Of a DNA stretch of 14,560 nucleotides, positions 1 through 7,617 are shown in pieces. Position 1 is the first letter of the stretch. Every line of letters begins with the position of its first letter. Origin of the DNA: an uncultured Collinsella sp. (GTDB lineage Bacteria > Actinomycetota > Coriobacteriia > Coriobacteriales > Coriobacteriaceae); the NCBI GenBank assembly GCA_900545505.1, contig UQZC01000018.1, positions 1-14,560 of the forward strand, written 5' to 3'. The notes below the pieces were generated by a model that was not told the DNA's origin, did no database searches, and worked only from the letters and a program-made list of their open reading frames with translations. The translations under genes were made by a program, and so were the position numbers.

Positions 1-1
1 G

Positions 2-1063
2 ACGGAAACGATGGAGGAGCTTGAGCGTCAGCAGCGCATCAACGAGACGGCGAAGCATCGCGTGGTGGGGCTCGTTATCGAGACCCGCCCCGATGCCGTG
101 ACGCCACAGGCGCTCACGCTCATTCGTCGTCTGGGCTGCACCAAGATTCAGATGGGCATCCAGAGCCTCGACCAGCATTTGCTCGATATCAACGAGCGTC
201 GCATTTCGGTGGCTCAGATCGAGCAGGCGTTTTCGCTTGCGCGCCTCTTTGGCTTTAAGATCCATGCGCATTTTATGCTCAACTTATTGGGCGCCACACC
301 CGAGGGGGACAAGCGCGACTACGAGCGCTTTATGACCGAAGGGGCCTTTATGCCCGACGAGGTCAAGGTCTACCCGTGCGCGCTCATCGAGGGCTCGCGT
401 CTGGTGGGCTGCTATGAGCGCGGCGAGTGGCGTCCCTATACCGAGGAAGAGCTGCTCGATGTGTTGGCCGACGACATCGTGGTGACGCCGGCGTTCTGCC
501 GCATCAGTCGCATGATCCGCGACTTTAGCTCCGACGACATCATGGTGGGCAACAAGAAGCCCAACCTGCGTCAGCTCGTTGAAAACCGCTTGTCGGCTCG
601 TGGGGAAGGCGCGACAGTGCGTGAGATTCGCTATCGCGAGATTAGCACGGCGGGCGCCGACTTGCATGAGCTGACCCTTGACGAGGAAGTGGCGTACGAG
701 ACGCCGGTGACGCACGAGCGCTTTTTGCAGTGGGTGACGCCGCAGGGCAAGATCGCGGGCTTTTTGCGTCTGTCTCTGCCCGATCGTGCTTTTGTTGCCG
801 CGCATGCGGATGAGTTGCCGACGACACCGGACGAGGCGATGATTCGCGAGGTGCACGTGTATGGCATGGCGGCGCGCGTGGGAGATCAAGGCCAGGCAGC
901 CCAGCACCATGGATTGGGGCGTTTGCTCGTAGAGCGTGCGTGCCATATTGCTCGGGACGCGGGCTATGCGCGCATCAACGTGATCAGCGCGATTGGCACA
1001 CGCGAGTACTATCGCCATTTGGGTTTTTACGACCATGGACTCTATCTGCAAAAGGAGCTCTAG
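2..1063 (+). CDS. elp3: Elp3-type tRNA uridine-34 modification enzyme (radical SAM/GNAT), 5' truncated by the window edge
   Basis: The reading frame is open to the window start, so the true start lies outside; 353 residues of the C-terminal part are visible. Elp3 enzymes join a radical SAM domain to a GNAT acetyltransferase domain and build the carboxymethyl-type side chain on wobble U34 of tRNA from acetyl-CoA. The visible N-terminal part matches the second half of the Elp3 radical SAM core: IETRPDAVT, then KIQMGIQSLDQ, the segment FKIHAHFMLNLLGATPEGD, and EVKVYPCALIEGS. The linker RQLVENRL leads to the GNAT domain, which ends with the acetyl-CoA-binding QHHGLGRLLVERA and the closing VISAIGTREYYRHLGF...LQKEL, all typical of Elp3. 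The radical SAM CxxxCxxC cluster site must lie upstream and cannot be checked. The stop codon directly abuts the next gene, whose ribosome site lies inside this gene's end. Confidence 0.93.
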   Translation, partial: TETMEELERQQRINETAKHRVVGLVIETRPDAVTPQALTLIRRLGCTKIQMGIQSLDQHLLDINERRISVAQIEQAFSLARLFGFKIHAHFMLNLLGATPEGDKRDYERFMTEGAFMPDEVKVYPCALIEGSRLVGCYERGEWRPYTEEELLDVLADDIVVTPAFCRISRMIRDFSSDDIMVGNKKPNLRQLVENRLSARGEGATVREIRYREISTAGADLHELTLDEEVAYETPVTHERFLQWVTPQGKIAGFLRLSLPDRAFVAAHADELPTTPDEAMIREVHVYGMAARVGDQGQAAQHHGLGRLLVERACHIARDAGYARINVISAIGTREYYRHLGFYDHGLYLQKEL

Positions 1064-1942
1064 ATGAACAAGCCAAGTGTTTCTGCCGGCGTCGTTGCCG
1101 GCGTTGCTCTGGGAGCCGCGGCGCTTGGTGCGGCCGCCGTCGCTGTTCGCGCTGCCTGTCTGCAGGTTGCGCGAACCCGCAATGGGTTGGCGCGTGTGAA
1201 ACGCGTGCACGATGAGGGCGGCGATGAGATTCGCGTGTTGGTGCAAGGCGGCGTCTACCAAAGCGCGAGCTATGTCGGTGAGCGTTGGGCCGAGCCCGTC
1301 TTTGCGTACTATCGTGCGTTTGACGACGTGTTTGAGTCCGAGGATGCGATGCGCGACGCTTATGGTCACGGCATCGACCGTATGCTTATGCTGGGCGGCG
1401 GCGGGTTTGCCTATCCTAAATTCGCCCTGATGTCGCACGAGGGCTTGCGCATGGACGTCATCGAGTATGACGGAGAGATTACGCGCCTGGCGCGCCGTTG
1501 GTTCTATCTGGACGAGCTGGAGCGCACGGTGGGCGACCGCTTGCGGGTGATTACTGCTGAGGCTCGCTCGTATCTGGGTGTGACGAGTGTGGGCCATCGT
1601 CGCTACGACGTGGTCGTGAGCGATTGCTTTGGCGGTGCCGAGCCCGTACGCGAGCTGGCGACGGTTGAAGCGTTGCGTTTGGTGCGGGGCAGCCTAAATG
1701 TCGGTGGCGTCTACGTTGCCAATATCGTGAGCGCAAGCGAGGGGAGCGATGTGACGTTCCTGCGCGATTGCGCTGCCACGGCACTCGAGGTATTCGCCCA
1801 CGCCTGGGTGGTCCCATGTGGCGATGCGGAGTTCGGCGGCGAGGAGAACTACCTGCTCATCGCCAGCGACGGCAACTACGCCTTTGCCGAAGCCGTGCCC
1901 TTCGACGCCGACTTCCTCGGCACCGTTCTTCACGACAAATAG
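1064..1942 (+). CDS. Spermidine-synthase-like (class I methyltransferase fold) protein with N-terminal hydrophobic segment
   Basis: The start ATG follows the Elp3 stop with no gap, and AAAGGAG just upstream is a good ribosome site, so the two genes are probably co-transcribed and coupled. The 292-residue product has a hydrophobic Ala/Val-rich segment at residues 8-35 that is probably a membrane anchor or uncleaved signal. It is followed by a Rossmann-type domain: MLMLGGGGFAYPK at 107-119 (nucleotide-binding loop), DVIEYDGEI at 131-139 (acidic residue E134 expected to contact the ribose) and YDVVVSDCFGG at 181-191. This is the spermidine synthase/SpeE-like family. However, the family's GGGDG loop reads GGGGF here, and the DSxDP-like catalytic motif reads DCFGG, so the second aspartate is missing. 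It is therefore unlikely to be a true polyamine synthase; a methyltransferase-like or non-catalytic role is possible. The substrate is unknown. Confidence 0.8.
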   Translation: MNKPSVSAGVVAGVALGAAALGAAAVAVRAACLQVARTRNGLARVKRVHDEGGDEIRVLVQGGVYQSASYVGERWAEPVFAYYRAFDDVFESEDAMRDAYGHGIDRMLMLGGGGFAYPKFALMSHEGLRMDVIEYDGEITRLARRWFYLDELERTVGDRLRVITAEARSYLGVTSVGHRRYDVVVSDCFGGAEPVRELATVEALRLVRGSLNVGGVYVANIVSASEGSDVTFLRDCAATALEVFAHAWVVPCGDAEFGGEENYLLIASDGNYAFAEAVPFDADFLGTVLHDK

Positions 1943-1968
1943 GTCTCCCCGTCCCAAAAAGACTGGTC

Positions 1969-4407
1969 TTAGGCGTGGTCGCGCCAGCCGAGAACGCGCT
2001 GCTTCATGCCTTCGATGTCGAGCACGCCTTCGGCAAAGCCTTTGCGCACGAGCTCCTCGGGAACGTACTCGTCGTAGCGATCAAAATAAGGCACCTCGCC
2101 GGGATAGACGAGCTCGATGGGATTGAAGTCCTTCTCGGCCTCGGCGGCGAGCACCTCAAAGAACGTCTCCTCGTCGGCCTTCATCTTAAACTGCATAAAG
2201 TACGGGCGCGATGGGTCGAGTCCGCGAAGGCCCAGCTCCGCGGCACACTTAATCTTGAGCATGCGCTCGAGTGCCAAAAAGGCGTAACTGCCCAGCCAGG
2301 GGAAGAGTACCCAGGTGTCGCCACCCAGGTTGATGAGTGGCTTGGTTCCCGCACCCGAAATCTCGGCCGTATGGCGAGCCTGCGCCAAGCGGGCCCGTGC
2401 GTTACCCATGAGGTACGGATATGTCGCGTGCTCGTTGAGCGCCTTGCGCATGCGCTCGAGTACGTGTGTATTGATGTCGCCGGGGCAGTCGCCAAAGTAG
2501 GCCGGCACCCGGCCCTTGACCTGCGTGGCAAAGACAGTGTGGCGCTTCCAGTCCACTTCCTCGACAATCCAGCAGTGTCCGGCGATGGCGATGCGCTCAC
2601 CGGGCGGGGGCGGATTAACAATCGTGCCCAGCTCGGCCGATTCGCTCCGGACGGTAAACTCCTCGTTTTCCTGGAACACGGCGTAGAACTTAAAGTTGTT
2701 GATGACGCGCTCGCCCGCGAGACCCACGATGAGCCCGCCACCTTCGGTGACCTGGATATGGTCGATCTTAATGAGGTGACGTAGCAGCACACGGTAATCG
2801 TCTGCCGAGATACGGTGGAAATAGCTGAGCGTGAGCACACGCTGGGCAAGTTCGGCCGGCGTGAGCTCGCCGGTGCTGGCGAGGGTCGACATAGTCTGGT
2901 GATAGAGCAGGCTGTAGGGGAGTCGATCGAGCTCGGGCGGCTCGACCCACTTTTCCTCGCGATAGAGTTGTACGAGCGCGATACCCTGCAGGAGCTTCCA
3001 GGGAATGGTTTCGGGCATCATCGTGCGCGGCTCGGGTTCTTCCTCGCGCATGACAAACCACATCTCGGGCGGAAGGTCGCGGCGTCCCGTGCGCCCCATG
3101 CGCTGCAAAAAGGAGCTGACGGTAAACGGCGCGTCAATCTGGAAGGCGCGCTCCAGGCGGCCGATATCGATACCGAGCTCCAGCGTAGAGGTGGTGACGG
3201 TTGTCTGCGCCTGCTCCTCGTCGCGCATGAGCTCCTCGGCCGTCTCGCGCAGCGATGCCGAAAGGTTGCCGTGATGGATTAGAAAGCGGTCGGGCTCGTG
3301 TCGACTTTCGCAGTAGCTGCGCAGCATGGAGCACACGGCCTCTGCCTCCTCGCGCGAGTTGGCAAAGACCAAGCACTTGCGGCCGCGGGTGTGTTCGAAG
3401 ATATAGCCCATGCCGGGGTCGGCGTTGTCTGGCGCTGTGTCGGTGGGGCTGAGAAGCGCCTGCTCGGTCGCTCGTGGGATGTCGACTTCGCCCTCGGGGG
3501 CCGAGGAAGTGCGACGGTCTTTGGGAGCGTCCTTGCCCCGCGCCTGCTCGCGACGTTGACGACGTTCCGCCTGTGTGAGCTGTCCGCTGTGGCGCATGTC
3601 TTGTCCGGATGCGGGCAGCGCCGCGGGTGTCACTGCCTCAATGCGCTCGCACGCAAGCACTTCGGCCTCTTGAGGACCCATGCTCTCGAATCCTCGCTGC
3701 TGCGCCTGGGGACCCGAGTTGTAGAAGTGCTCCATGGAGATGCGCCACACGCGGCGCGGCTCCTCAAAACGGGGGATGACGCAGTTGCGTCCCGTCCCCT
3801 GCGACAGGAAGGCGCCCGTGCGCTCGGGGTCGCCGATGGTTGCCGACAGACCGATGCGGCGGGGCTGCGCGCCTGCCATGCGCGAGAGCCGCTCGATAAG
3901 GCAGAGCGTCTGCCCGCCGCGGTCGCCGCGCATGAGCGAATGGACTTCGTCGATAACCACATAGCGCAGGTCGCAGAACATACGAGGGATCGCCATGTGC
4001 TTATGGATCAGGAGCGCCTCGAGTGACTCGGGCGTAATCTGCAAGATGCCGCTCGGTTTTTTGATGAGCTTAGCCTTGTGCGACTGCGAGACATCGCCAT
4101 GCCAGTGCCAGACAGGGATATCGGCGCACAGATCGTTGAGGCGGACGAATTGGTCATTGATGAGCGCCTTGAGGGGGCCAATGTAGAGGGCGCCCACGCT
4201 TGCGGGCGGGTTCTCCCAAAACTCGGTCAGGATGGGAAAGAAGGCTGCCTCGGTTTTGCCGGAAGCCGTGGATGCCGTCAGGAGCACATTATCTTGCGTG
4301 TTAAAGATGGCATCAGCTGCCGCAACCTGGATAGAGCGCAAGCTCTCCCAATCGTGGGAGTAGATGAAGTCTTGGATAAACGGGGCGTAGCGGTCAAAGG
4401 CGTTCAC
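1969..4407 (-). CDS. sngC: Lhr-like superfamily II DEAD/DEAH helicase, Shango SngC / BrxHI-like
   Basis: Product of 812 residues when begun at GTG 4407, which lies 4 nt after an AGGAGG site; an in-frame TTG at 4422 precedes that site and is unlikely to be used. All helicase motifs are visible: motif I TASTASGKTE at 44-53 (K51), motif II DEVH at 153-156, motif III SAT at 188-190, LVFANSR at 346-352, motif V TSTLELGIDIG at 406-416, and motif VI QRMGRTGRR at 435-443. HHGNLSASLRE at 378-388 and the long C-terminal region after 460 are typical of Lhr-like helicases. A charged, Pro/Ser/Arg-rich stretch at about 235-330 separates the two RecA lobes and looks like a flexible insert. It is the last gene of the TerB-ATPase-helicase cassette, where it presumably moves along phage or damaged DNA using ATP. 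It converges on the spermidine-synthase-like gene with only 26 nt between stops. Helicase identity is secure; the Shango assignment rests on context. Confidence 0.92.
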   Translation of the reverse strand: MNAFDRYAPFIQDFIYSHDWESLRSIQVAAADAIFNTQDNVLLTASTASGKTEAAFFPILTEFWENPPASVGALYIGPLKALINDQFVRLNDLCADIPVWHWHGDVSQSHKAKLIKKPSGILQITPESLEALLIHKHMAIPRMFCDLRYVVIDEVHSLMRGDRGGQTLCLIERLSRMAGAQPRRIGLSATIGDPERTGAFLSQGTGRNCVIPRFEEPRRVWRISMEHFYNSGPQAQQRGFESMGPQEAEVLACERIEAVTPAALPASGQDMRHSGQLTQAERRQRREQARGKDAPKDRRTSSAPEGEVDIPRATEQALLSPTDTAPDNADPGMGYIFEHTRGRKCLVFANSREEAEAVCSMLRSYCESRHEPDRFLIHHGNLSASLRETAEELMRDEEQAQTTVTTSTLELGIDIGRLERAFQIDAPFTVSSFLQRMGRTGRRDLPPEMWFVMREEEPEPRTMMPETIPWKLLQGIALVQLYREEKWVEPPELDRLPYSLLYHQTMSTLASTGELTPAELAQRVLTLSYFHRISADDYRVLLRHLIKIDHIQVTEGGGLIVGLAGERVINNFKFYAVFQENEEFTVRSESAELGTIVNPPPPGERIAIAGHCWIVEEVDWKRHTVFATQVKGRVPAYFGDCPGDINTHVLERMRKALNEHATYPYLMGNARARLAQARHTAEISGAGTKPLINLGGDTWVLFPWLGSYAFLALERMLKIKCAAELGLRGLDPSRPYFMQFKMKADEETFFEVLAAEAEKDFNPIELVYPGEVPYFDRYDEYVPEELVRKGFAEGVLDIEGMKQRVLGWRDHA

Positions 4408-4411
4408 GGGG

Positions 4412-4417
4412 CCTCCT
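4412..4417 (-). promoter_or_regulatory. Shine-Dalgarno AGGAGG that fixes the helicase start
   Basis: On the minus strand the sequence reads GAGAGGAGGCCCCGTG. AGGAGG lies 4 nt before GTG 4407 and inside the alternative frame from TTG 4422, so it supports the GTG start. The same GAGAGGAGG string precedes the GTG of the first gene in this cassette. Confidence 0.7.
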
Positions 4418-4445
4418 CTCAAATACGAACCTCTTAACGCGGTGA

Positions 4446-4468
4446 GCAGTGGCTTGCCGCATCACTGC
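4446..4468 (-). repeat. Intergenic hairpin 2 between ATPase and helicase genes
   Basis: Inverted repeat with 6-bp perfect arms GCAGTG (4446-4451) and CACTGC (4463-4468) around an 11-nt loop. It has no following U-run in either direction, so it is not a standard terminator. It lies in the 116-nt gap upstream of the helicase gene and could affect mRNA processing or the relative amounts of the two proteins. Confidence 0.4.
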
Positions 4469-4490
4469 CTCGACGTTTGCCCAGATAAAG

Positions 4491-4523
4491 CCTGCCAAAA
4501 TAAACCTGTCCCTTTTTGGCGGG
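4491..4523 (-). repeat. Intergenic hairpin 1 (REP-like) directly after the ATPase stop codon
   Basis: GCCAAAA (4494-4500) and TTTTGGC (4514-4520) form a perfect 7-bp stem around a 13-nt loop. Outer bases CC/GG, with one G-T pair on the plus strand, extend it to 10 positions. It begins right after the TAA of the ATPase gene. The loop carries the minus-strand string GGGACAGGTTTA. It lacks the GC-rich stem plus U-run of an intrinsic terminator. Its compact form and its place at a gene end suggest a dispersed REP-like repeat, an mRNA-stabilising structure or an attenuator; only a genome search for other copies can decide. Confidence 0.45.
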
Positions 4524-5828
4524 TTAGATGGTGAATTCGGCGAAATTGCGGTCGCCGCTTGCGGTGCCGGTGTCGCCTGTTGCTGTTGCCGGCGCCAGCG
4601 CGTCGCCGCCGACGCTTTGCAGTAGCTCGGCCACGTTGGCGTCGGGGTTTTGGCATAGGATGTCGAGCAGCTCGATAAAGTCACGAATGACCTCACGCGG
4701 CGTCAAGTGCGTATCGGCTCCCACGCGGCCAAACTCAATCTTGAGAAAGTCCACCAAGTCGTTCTCGGTAAGCGTGGGCGTCCAGCCAAAGTAGCCGGCA
4801 TGGATCTGCATGAGTTTTTCGATGAGCACCAGCAGCTCCTCATAGGTGAGTGGCTGCAGACGAATGATGGGCGCGAGCATGTCCTTAAGGTCCTCGCGCG
4901 CAAAACGGCCCTGAGCGAGTCGGCTGCGCAGGGCCTCGTAGGAGAACACGCCGCGGCGACGGTCCTCGATGGAGGTTGGCGTGCCACCCATGATCATGCC
5001 CAGGTACTGCGCCTTGCCCTGGAGCGTGTCGTTGTACATGGTCAGGATCTTCTCGTAGTTGTACTGGCGCGTAATGGCGTTGGGAATCTTATACAGATTC
5101 ACGAGCTCGTCGATGAGCACCAGCATGCCCTTGTAGCCACTGCAAACCAAAAAACGCGCGATGAGTTTGACGTAGTCGTACCAGTCATCGTCGCTGATGA
5201 TGGTTGAGGACCCCAGTTCGGCGCGAGCCTCGCTCTTGGTGCGGTACTCGCCGCGAATCCATTTGGTCACGCGGCTCATAGCCTCTTCATCGCCCTCGGA
5301 TACGGCCATGCGATAGCGGCGGAGCATGCGGGCGAAGTCGAAGCCGTGGACCATCTCCTCGAGCGGGGCCAGTTGGGCATTGACGACCGACTCGTCGACG
5401 TCGGCGCACGAGGCGACCCAGCGATCCAAAATAAGGTTGAGCGCACCGCCCTCGGGGCGCGTCTTGGTCGATATATTGCGGATGAGCTCGCGGTAGGTGG
5501 CAAGGCCCTGTCCCTGACCGCCCTGCAGGCGGCGCTCGGGCGACAGGTCGGCATCAGCGACGACGAATCCTTCGCCCATGGCGTGCGTGCGGATGGTCTG
5601 GAGCAAAAAGCTCTTGCCGGCGCCGTAACGACCGACCAGAAAGCGGAAGCTCGCACCACCGTCGGCGATGAGACTCAGATCGGTGAGCAGGGCGCGGATC
5701 TCGACCTCGCGCCCTACGGTGATGTAAGGAAGGCCGATGCGCGGGACCACGCCGCCCTTGAGCGAGTTGAGAATGACGGCAGCGACGCGCTTGGGCACGC
5801 GGGGTGCTGTGGATGCGGTATCACTCAT
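4524..5828 (-). CDS. sngB: P-loop ATPase of the BrxD/DUF2791 (BREX ATP-binding domain) family, Shango SngB-like
   Basis: The 434-residue product carries a clear Walker A motif, GRYGAGKS at 66-73 (K72), and a Walker B motif, MLVLIDEL at 235-242 (D240, E241). MIMGGTPTSIED at 278-289 and FSYEALRSRLAQGRF at 295-309 are typical of the DUF2791/BrxD family, an AAA+-like ATPase group found in type 2 BREX and in TerB-linked cassettes. The C-terminal 25 residues are Ala/Gly/Thr-rich and probably flexible. The start ATG at 5828 overlaps the end of the TerB gene by 8 nt (ATGAGTGA), which implies translational coupling; the only nearby ribosome-site-like sequence is GAGAGGA about 10 nt upstream. It presumably loads or powers the helicase encoded downstream, or acts as an NTP-driven switch between the TerB protein and the helicase. 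The family call is strong; the mechanism is inferred. Confidence 0.9.
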   Translation of the reverse strand: MSDTASTAPRVPKRVAAVILNSLKGGVVPRIGLPYITVGREVEIRALLTDLSLIADGGASFRFLVGRYGAGKSFLLQTIRTHAMGEGFVVADADLSPERRLQGGQGQGLATYRELIRNISTKTRPEGGALNLILDRWVASCADVDESVVNAQLAPLEEMVHGFDFARMLRRYRMAVSEGDEEAMSRVTKWIRGEYRTKSEARAELGSSTIISDDDWYDYVKLIARFLVCSGYKGMLVLIDELVNLYKIPNAITRQYNYEKILTMYNDTLQGKAQYLGMIMGGTPTSIEDRRRGVFSYEALRSRLAQGRFAREDLKDMLAPIIRLQPLTYEELLVLIEKLMQIHAGYFGWTPTLTENDLVDFLKIEFGRVGADTHLTPREVIRDFIELLDILCQNPDANVAELLQSVGGDALAPATATGDTGTASGDRNFAEFTI

Positions 5829-7581
5829 GGTCTAGGTATCCTCTCACGTCTGCTTCGTAATCCTCGATGATCTGCGGTCCTGCCGCTCCAAACTCGATAA
5901 CGGTGTCACCCACCAGGTCAAAGAGCGCCTCGTTGATGCTGTCGACGAGCATGTCCTCGCTCTGCTCCGATTGCACTACCGCCAATGTCGCTTGCGCTGC
6001 GTTTTGCTCGAGCAGCGCGCGAAGGAAGGCATCTGCGGCGGGCGCGAGTTCGGTTGCGGTGCCAGCGGGTGCAGTCGATACGACCGCTGGCGTCGGTGCG
6101 AGGAGCGGTGCCACGACGCCAAACTGTTCGGTGGAAATGGTTGGCTCGTCGGCTTTGTTGCGCTCCGTAGGCGCCGCGATCGGCTCGGCCATCACGTCGG
6201 TCGCAGGCTTGGCTTCCGGTTGCTCGGATTCCGCCGTATCGACCTCTGTGGGCACATCGTCCTCGCGCTCTTCGTCGATCAAAAGCGCTTCGCGCGTTTG
6301 CGCAGCGGCGCTCCGAATGTGCCCCAGCTGACTCAGATCGATATCGATCTTGACGGGCTGGTGTACGGCGTCCCACGAAAGCCATGCCACAATCTCGTCA
6401 TCGATAATTTTGGCCAGATATTTGGGGACCTTTTCTTCCTTAAGGGGATGGGCGGGGTCCAGCGCCAGGCGCAGGCGTTGGTCGCAGGCGCGCATCATTT
6501 CACCGAGCTTGCTGCTCTTTTGCCTACTACCGTGGATGCGCATGCATTCCCAAAAGCCGTTTTGGCAACGGTAGATATGGATAGGATCCAGGCGATATTC
6601 GCAGTCCTCGTGGCGCTCGGGCGCAAAGAATACGGCCGAGGCAAACATGGTGTAGGGCATGGCCGTCTCCTCCCCAAATAAACTCGCCACGATGCCGGTC
6701 TTTCGGTGCGTGTCATAGTAGCGCGCCATGCGGACATACACGGCGCATGCCGCGTGGCGCAGATCGCGGTGGTGGCTGCGGTCGAGCCGCGAGTTACTTA
6801 GGTTGTACGTGGAGAGGGCGTTGATGGCGGCCATGAGTCGCTCCTCGCGCACCTCATCGGGCGGAAGGGGGAGCGTGGGCTCGGAGGTTTTGCGACGTTT
6901 GGGGGTCTGGTCGGACGGTGCCGGTGCCGGTACAAGGTCTCGTGCCGCGCGCCGCAGCTCGATAAGGGCGTTATCGAACATGACGGTTTTAGAGTCACGA
7001 AGCAGCTTGGGGTTGAGCCCATGGAATACGGCGTAATCCTGCAACCACACGCGTGCAAACCGATCAATGCCGGGCTCGAAGGCGCGATAGACATCCCAAA
7101 AGGCCTTGATCTTGTTAAAACCGTCGAGCGGGTCATCTACGCCAATGCCGCAAATCAGCTCATAGAGATACAGAAAGGCAAAGGACGTAGACGTTTCCTC
7201 GACGGTTCCGCGGCGCACTTGGGCACGCCAGGTAAAGTAGCCGCGCAGCTGCCGGTCGCTCATGGCGTTGTAGGTGGGAAAGTACGACTTAAAGGTGCCG
7301 TTGTAGGGACAGTCGTCCTCAAAGTCGGCCATCAGCAGGCCCTGGCGGTAAAAAAGCTCGGCTTCCGAAAGCCAGCGGCCCGCACCGCCCTTGGGGTCAT
7401 CCTGCCAGCGCGATATCTCGCGCATTTTACGGTACTGGTCGGGGAGGAAATTCTGCATCTGTCGGCCGGTTTTGAGAATCGGCTCGTCTGCGTAGACTTC
7501 ATGTGAGAAGCGGGCAGACTGATGGGTCCGGGCCTCGGCCATAATGCGCTCGATGAGCATCTTGATGTCCTGGTCGGCCAC
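5821..7581 (-). CDS. sngA: TerB_N/TerB_C domain protein, Shango SngA-like
   Basis: Product of 586 residues starting at GTG 7581, with AGGAGG 4 nt upstream. Residues about 35-210 match the TerB N-terminal domain: GRQMQNFLPDQY at 39-50, MSDRQLRGYFTWRAQVRRG at 107-125 and FAFLYLYELICGIGVDDP at 134-151. The last 75 residues, with LVDSINEALFDLVGDTVIEF at 545-564 and IIEDYEADVRGYL at 571-583, match the TerB C-terminal domain. A Pro/Ala/Glu-rich linker at about 437-515 separates the two parts. I cannot identify a canonical central TerB domain between them. Proteins with these domains were proposed to act in stress-linked DNA processing, and the arrangement TerB protein, ATPase, helicase matches the Shango defence system, where this would be the sensor or scaffold subunit. 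It overlaps the ATPase gene by 8 nt. The name Tellurite resistance attached to TerB should not be read as function here. Confidence 0.88.
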   Translation of the reverse strand: MADQDIKMLIERIMAEARTHQSARFSHEVYADEPILKTGRQMQNFLPDQYRKMREISRWQDDPKGGAGRWLSEAELFYRQGLLMADFEDDCPYNGTFKSYFPTYNAMSDRQLRGYFTWRAQVRRGTVEETSTSFAFLYLYELICGIGVDDPLDGFNKIKAFWDVYRAFEPGIDRFARVWLQDYAVFHGLNPKLLRDSKTVMFDNALIELRRAARDLVPAPAPSDQTPKRRKTSEPTLPLPPDEVREERLMAAINALSTYNLSNSRLDRSHHRDLRHAACAVYVRMARYYDTHRKTGIVASLFGEETAMPYTMFASAVFFAPERHEDCEYRLDPIHIYRCQNGFWECMRIHGSRQKSSKLGEMMRACDQRLRLALDPAHPLKEEKVPKYLAKIIDDEIVAWLSWDAVHQPVKIDIDLSQLGHIRSAAAQTREALLIDEEREDDVPTEVDTAESEQPEAKPATDVMAEPIAAPTERNKADEPTISTEQFGVVAPLLAPTPAVVSTAPAGTATELAPAADAFLRALLEQNAAQATLAVVQSEQSEDMLVDSINEALFDLVGDTVIEFGAAGPQIIEDYEADVRGYLDHE

Positions 7582-7585
7582 CGCT

Positions 7586-7591
7586 CCTCCT
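7586..7591 (-). promoter_or_regulatory. Shine-Dalgarno AGGAGG of the TerB-domain gene
   Basis: The minus strand reads AGAGGAGGAGCGGTG, which places AGGAGG 4 nt before GTG 7581 and supports this non-ATG start for the first gene of the cassette. Confidence 0.65.
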
Positions 7592-7617
7592 CTCGAACGC
7601 AGCTACGGTGACCTCAT

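Noticed and set aside
284..1597. 437-residue open frame on the minus strand across the Elp3 and spermidine-synthase-like genes
   Set aside because: It spans two well-supported genes on the other strand, is rich in Arg/His/Ala with no recognisable domain, and is the usual antisense shadow of high-GC coding DNA.
1943..1968. Bidirectional terminator between the convergent genes
   Set aside because: The 26 nt contain only a weak GTC/GAC pairing and no GC-rich stem with a U-run.
1768..2784. 338-residue open frame on the plus strand opposite the helicase 3' end
   Set aside because: It lies opposite a helicase with clear conserved sequence, has no ribosome site or domain, and has shadow-like composition.
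1969..7581. A full type 2 BREX system
   Set aside because: Only the ATPase and helicase relatives are present; no PglX, PglZ or PglW-like gene is in the window, and the TerB gene fits Shango better.
5821..7581. Tellurite resistance function
   Set aside because: The TerB_N/TerB_C domains are named from tellurite operons, but no terC, terD or terZ genes are present and the partners are DNA-processing enzymes.
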